The notes under the pieces: generated by a model | What the model was told of the DNA's origin: nothing | What the model saw: only the letters and a program-made list of their open reading frames with translations | Database searches by the model: none | Translations under genes and position numbers: made by a program | Assembly (NCBI GenBank): GCA_947464585.1 | Contig: CANHYS010000068.1 | Span: 1 to 8,117, forward strand | Direction: 5' to 3' | Length of the DNA stretch: 8,117 bases | Origin: Planctomycetaceae bacterium | GTDB lineage: Bacteria > Planctomycetota > Planctomycetia > Pirellulales > UBA1268 | In this document: one piece after another, positions 6,335 to 8,117 of the stretch | How the letters are laid out: each line of letters opens with the position of its first letter | Numbering within the stretch: the stretch's first letter is position 1

Positions 6335-7903
6335 TCATCCTCCGATCTGATACATCGCGCGGGCCGGCCGCTCGAATACCGGTGTGCCGATGCCATGCGC
6401 GGCCCGCTTCGCCAGCACGCAGTCGCGAAGCAGGCGGGCGATCTCGTCGTCGGAGCTGCCCGTGCGGAGCGCGTGCCGCGCGTCCCACTCCGTCGTCGAG
6501 AACAGGCAGTTGCGAAACTGACCGTCGGCCGTGAGTCGCAGCCGGTCACATCGGTCGCAAAAGGGCTGTGTCACTGGATCGATGAAGCCGACGCCGGCAG
6601 CCTGTGTGGGAAGACCGGCAGCGTCCACTGCGCCGATCGCGATATCGTGGTCGGCATAGGAATAGTCGATCGCCGGCTGGCCGGCGTCGCTGCGGACGCT
6701 AGGGACGAGCGGTCCAAAGTGCCGCGCGAGTATGTCGCGCACCTCGTGGCCGGAAAGCACCTGACCGTCTGACCAGGATGACTCGCCGTCGAGCGGCATG
6801 AACTCGATGAACCGCAGGTGAAACCCCTCACGGCGGCAGAACTCGGCCAGTGGCACGATCTCCCCTTCGGTGAGACCGCGGATGGAGACGGCGTTGATCC
6901 TGATCGACTGAAAGCCGGCCGCCTTGGCCGCCGCCAGCCCGGCCAGCACGCGAGCCAGGCCCTGCCTCCGTGCGATCCGCTCGAAGGCATCCTCATTGAG
7001 CGCGTCGAGACTGACGTTGAGCCGATGCAGGCCCGCCCGACGCAGGTCGGCGGCCTGCTCCTCCAGCAGCAGGCCGTTGGTCGTGAGCGACACCTCCTCG
7101 ATGCCGGAAATGGTGACCAGCTGCCGCACCAGTTCGGCGACCTCGCGCCGTACGAGCGGCTCGCCCCCCGTGATCCTGATCGAACGGATGCCGAGCCCGG
7201 CCGCCACGCGGGCCACTCGCACGATCTCCTCGTAGCTGAGCAGTTCCTCCCGCGGCTTGAAGGCCACGTCGAGCGGCATGCAGTAGGTGCAGCGGAGATT
7301 GCAGCGGTCGGTGACGCTGATCCGCAGGTCGGTATGGACGCGGCCGAAACTGTCGACGAGCGTGGGGCGTGGCTCGGATCGCGACTCACTGGCGGGGTGA
7401 ATCCCGCGGTCGAGATGCTGCCCACTGTCGGGATGCTGCCCACTCTCTGGATGCACCCAGGTGCGGTCGCCGTCGGCTCCCTCCTCGCACTTCCAGATCG
7501 GCGCCTCGCGCTTGATCCGCTCCATCAGCCATTCCGCTGCGGCAAAGGCCTCGCGGCGGTGCGGCGCGCTCGTGGCAATGGCCACGCTCGTCTCGCCGAC
7601 GGCGACCTCGCCGAGCCGATGGATGATCGCGCATGCGGTCAGGCCGTACTGTGCCACCGCTTCGTCCCGCAGCCGGGCCAGCACGGCGGAGGCCAGCGGT
7701 TCGTGGGCTTCGTAGGTGAGCCGCTTGGTGATCTGAGTGGTGAGCACGCCGGCCGTCACGCCACGGGTCGTGCCAGTGAACAGCACGTTCGCGCCGGCCG
7801 CGTCGTTCGCCACCGACTCGAGCAGTCGAGCCGTGTCGATCGGCTCCCAGACCAGGAGCGACGCAGTCGATGCGGGTGGGGTGTTCGTGTCCGAAGTGGC
7901 CAC
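6335..7903 (-). CDS. moaE/moaA: Fused molybdopterin synthase large subunit MoaE and GTP 3',8-cyclase MoaA
   Basis: One 522-residue protein holds two molybdenum-cofactor enzymes. Residues 1-150 are MoaE, which puts dithiolene sulfurs on cPMP together with MoaD: FTGTTRG (42-48), LTYEAHE (62-68), HRLGEVAVGE (95-104), PHRREAF (114-120), and the active-site pair Lys131 and Lys138 in IKREAPIWKCE. Residues 151-187 are a linker with repeats. Residues 188-522 are MoaA, the radical-SAM enzyme that turns GTP into the cPMP precursor: the cluster CNLRCTYC (Cys201, 205, 208), GGEPL (246-250), the second cluster C449-x2-C452-x13-C466 and the terminal Gly-Gly. All key residues are present. No ATG, GTG or TTG lies between residue 151 and the first cluster, so MoaA has no start of its own. 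Translation starts at GTG 7903, 5 nt after GGAGG; the ATG at 7908 is out of frame. It lies one base after moaD. Confidence 0.93.
   Translation of the reverse strand: MATSDTNTPPASTASLLVWEPIDTARLLESVANDAAGANVLFTGTTRGVTAGVLTTQITKRLTYEAHEPLASAVLARLRDEAVAQYGLTACAIIHRLGEVAVGETSVAIATSAPHRREAFAAAEWLMERIKREAPIWKCEEGADGDRTWVHPESGQHPDSGQHLDRGIHPASESRSEPRPTLVDSFGRVHTDLRISVTDRCNLRCTYCMPLDVAFKPREELLSYEEIVRVARVAAGLGIRSIRITGGEPLVRREVAELVRQLVTISGIEEVSLTTNGLLLEEQAADLRRAGLHRLNVSLDALNEDAFERIARRQGLARVLAGLAAAKAAGFQSIRINAVSIRGLTEGEIVPLAEFCRREGFHLRFIEFMPLDGESSWSDGQVLSGHEVRDILARHFGPLVPSVRSDAGQPAIDYSYADHDIAIGAVDAAGLPTQAAGVGFIDPVTQPFCDRCDRLRLTADGQFRNCLFSTTEWDARHALRTGSSDDEIARLLRDCVLAKRAAHGIGTPVFERPARAMYQIGG
6339..6343 (-). 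promoter_or_regulatory. Shine-Dalgarno made by the MoaA C-terminal Gly-Gly codons
   Basis: The coding strand reads GGAGGATGAGCGTG across the junction. GGA GGA TGA are the last two glycines and the stop of MoaA, and GGAGG is a perfect Shine-Dalgarno 6 nt before the GTG at 6332. The site decides for the GTG over the ATG at 6338. Confidence 0.65.
7382..7453 (-). repeat. Four in-frame 18-bp tandem units in the MoaE-MoaA linker
   Basis: Residues 151-174 read as six-residue units, the first three being HPESGQ, HPDSGQ and HLDRGI, and the fourth a decayed unit starting HP. At the DNA level units one and two share CAT CC- GA- AGT GGG CAG. The third keeps CAT CTC GAC and GGG. The period is a multiple of three, so the reading frame survives changes in copy number. 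Confidence 0.8.
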
Positions 7904-7904
7904 G

Positions 7905-8117
7905 TCATCCTCCGCTCACCGGAGGAATGATCGCCACGTCGGCACCGCAGGGCACCTGAGAATCGTCGGTGACATAGCCAGCGCCGATCGCCACGGCGCT
8001 GCGGGCGAGCAGCGGCGCGATCGGTGGAAACTCCGCAGCCAGCCGGCTGCGGAGCATGGCTGCTGTGCCGCCTGTCCACGCCAACTCCACCGAACGGCGG
8101 CCGATCGCGTCGGCCAT
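7905..8117 (-). CDS. moaD: Molybdopterin synthase sulfur carrier subunit MoaD (5' end outside window)
   Basis: MoaD is a small ubiquitin-like protein whose C-terminal glycine carries a thiocarboxylate, the sulfur that MoaE transfers to cPMP. Seventy residues are visible. They end IIPPVSGG, the exact family terminus with the required Gly-Gly. ADAIGRRSVEL, a helical LRSRLAAEFP and AVAIGAGYV follow the usual strand-helix order. The ATG at the window edge is probably internal: family members have about 10 residues before this point, forming the first beta strand, so the start lies beyond 8117. The stop is one base from the start of moaEA, and its last codons form that gene's ribosome site. It is the first visible gene of this operon; the promoter is outside the window. 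Confidence 0.9.
   Translation of the reverse strand: MADAIGRRSVELAWTGGTAAMLRSRLAAEFPPIAPLLARSAVAIGAGYVTDDSQVPCGADVAIIPPVSGG
7909..7913 (-). promoter_or_regulatory. Shine-Dalgarno made by the MoaD C-terminal Gly-Gly codons
   Basis: The coding strand reads GGAGGATGACGTG. GGA GGA TGA are the last two glycines and the stop of MoaD, and the GGAGG inside them stands 5 nt before the GTG start of moaEA at 7903. The ATG in this string is out of frame with moaEA, so the GTG is the real start. Confidence 0.72.

Noticed and set aside
6339..6488. Upstream extension of the desulfurase by about 50 residues
   Set aside because: It is moaA sequence in another frame, Arg-rich and unlike the family N-terminus. 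The ribosome site at 6339-6343 supports the later start.
7340..7460. Separate moaE and moaA genes joined by a missed start
   Set aside because: The frame is continuous, and no ATG, GTG or TTG codon lies between residue 151 and the first MoaA cysteine cluster.
6818..7930. Plus-strand open frame of 370 codons opposite moaEA
   Set aside because: It lies wholly opposite a gene with intact MoaE and MoaA motifs and shows only low-complexity composition.

Overview
The window is GC-rich bacterial chromosome with tightly packed, mostly housekeeping genes. The best guess for the source is a planctomycete, probably near the Pirellulales. That rests on the style of the HU/IHF protein with its acidic tail, the small lipoprotein, the REP-like intergenic hairpin and the branching of several proteins as I recall them. 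It is inference, not a search result. I see no tRNA or rRNA gene, CRISPR array, transposase, phage gene or defence system.

Layout from left to right. (1) The 3' end of topA (+) lies at 1-806 and carries the C-terminal zinc-ribbon region. (2) A short convergent intergenic gap follows, with a tandem 14-bp repeat and hairpins. (3) A minus-strand cluster pyrD > trpS > acpS (3466 to 929) has overlapping gene ends (11 bp and a 4-bp ATGA), so it is very likely one transcript. (4) A divergent regulatory region of about 340 bp (3467-3808) holds a good sigma70-type promoter for the plus-strand HU/IHF gene (3809-4183). (5) A small plus-strand lipoprotein gene (4416-4664) ends 4 bp from the next minus-strand gene. 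(6) A second minus-strand operon runs from the right edge: moaD (5' end cut off) > a moaE-moaA fusion > cysteine desulfurase > YkgJ-type cysteine-cluster protein (8117 to 4669).

The second operon is the most interesting part. MoaA makes the precursor of cyclic pyranopterin monophosphate. MoaD and MoaE together form molybdopterin synthase, which adds the dithiolene sulfurs. The cysteine desulfurase could supply the sulfur that ends up on the MoaD C-terminus. MoaE and MoaA are one 522-residue polypeptide joined by a linker with an 18-bp tandem repeat. At two junctions the GGA GGA codons for the essential C-terminal Gly-Gly of MoaD and of MoaA also read as the Shine-Dalgarno sequence of the next gene, which appears to start at a GTG a few bases on. 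MoaC, MoeB and MoeA homologues are not in view.

I found no wholly new system. The items most worth a check are the MoaE-MoaA fusion, the dual-use GG codons, the desulfurase and YkgJ partners in the moa operon, the lysine-rich insertion in a TopA zinc ribbon, and the small lipoprotein.
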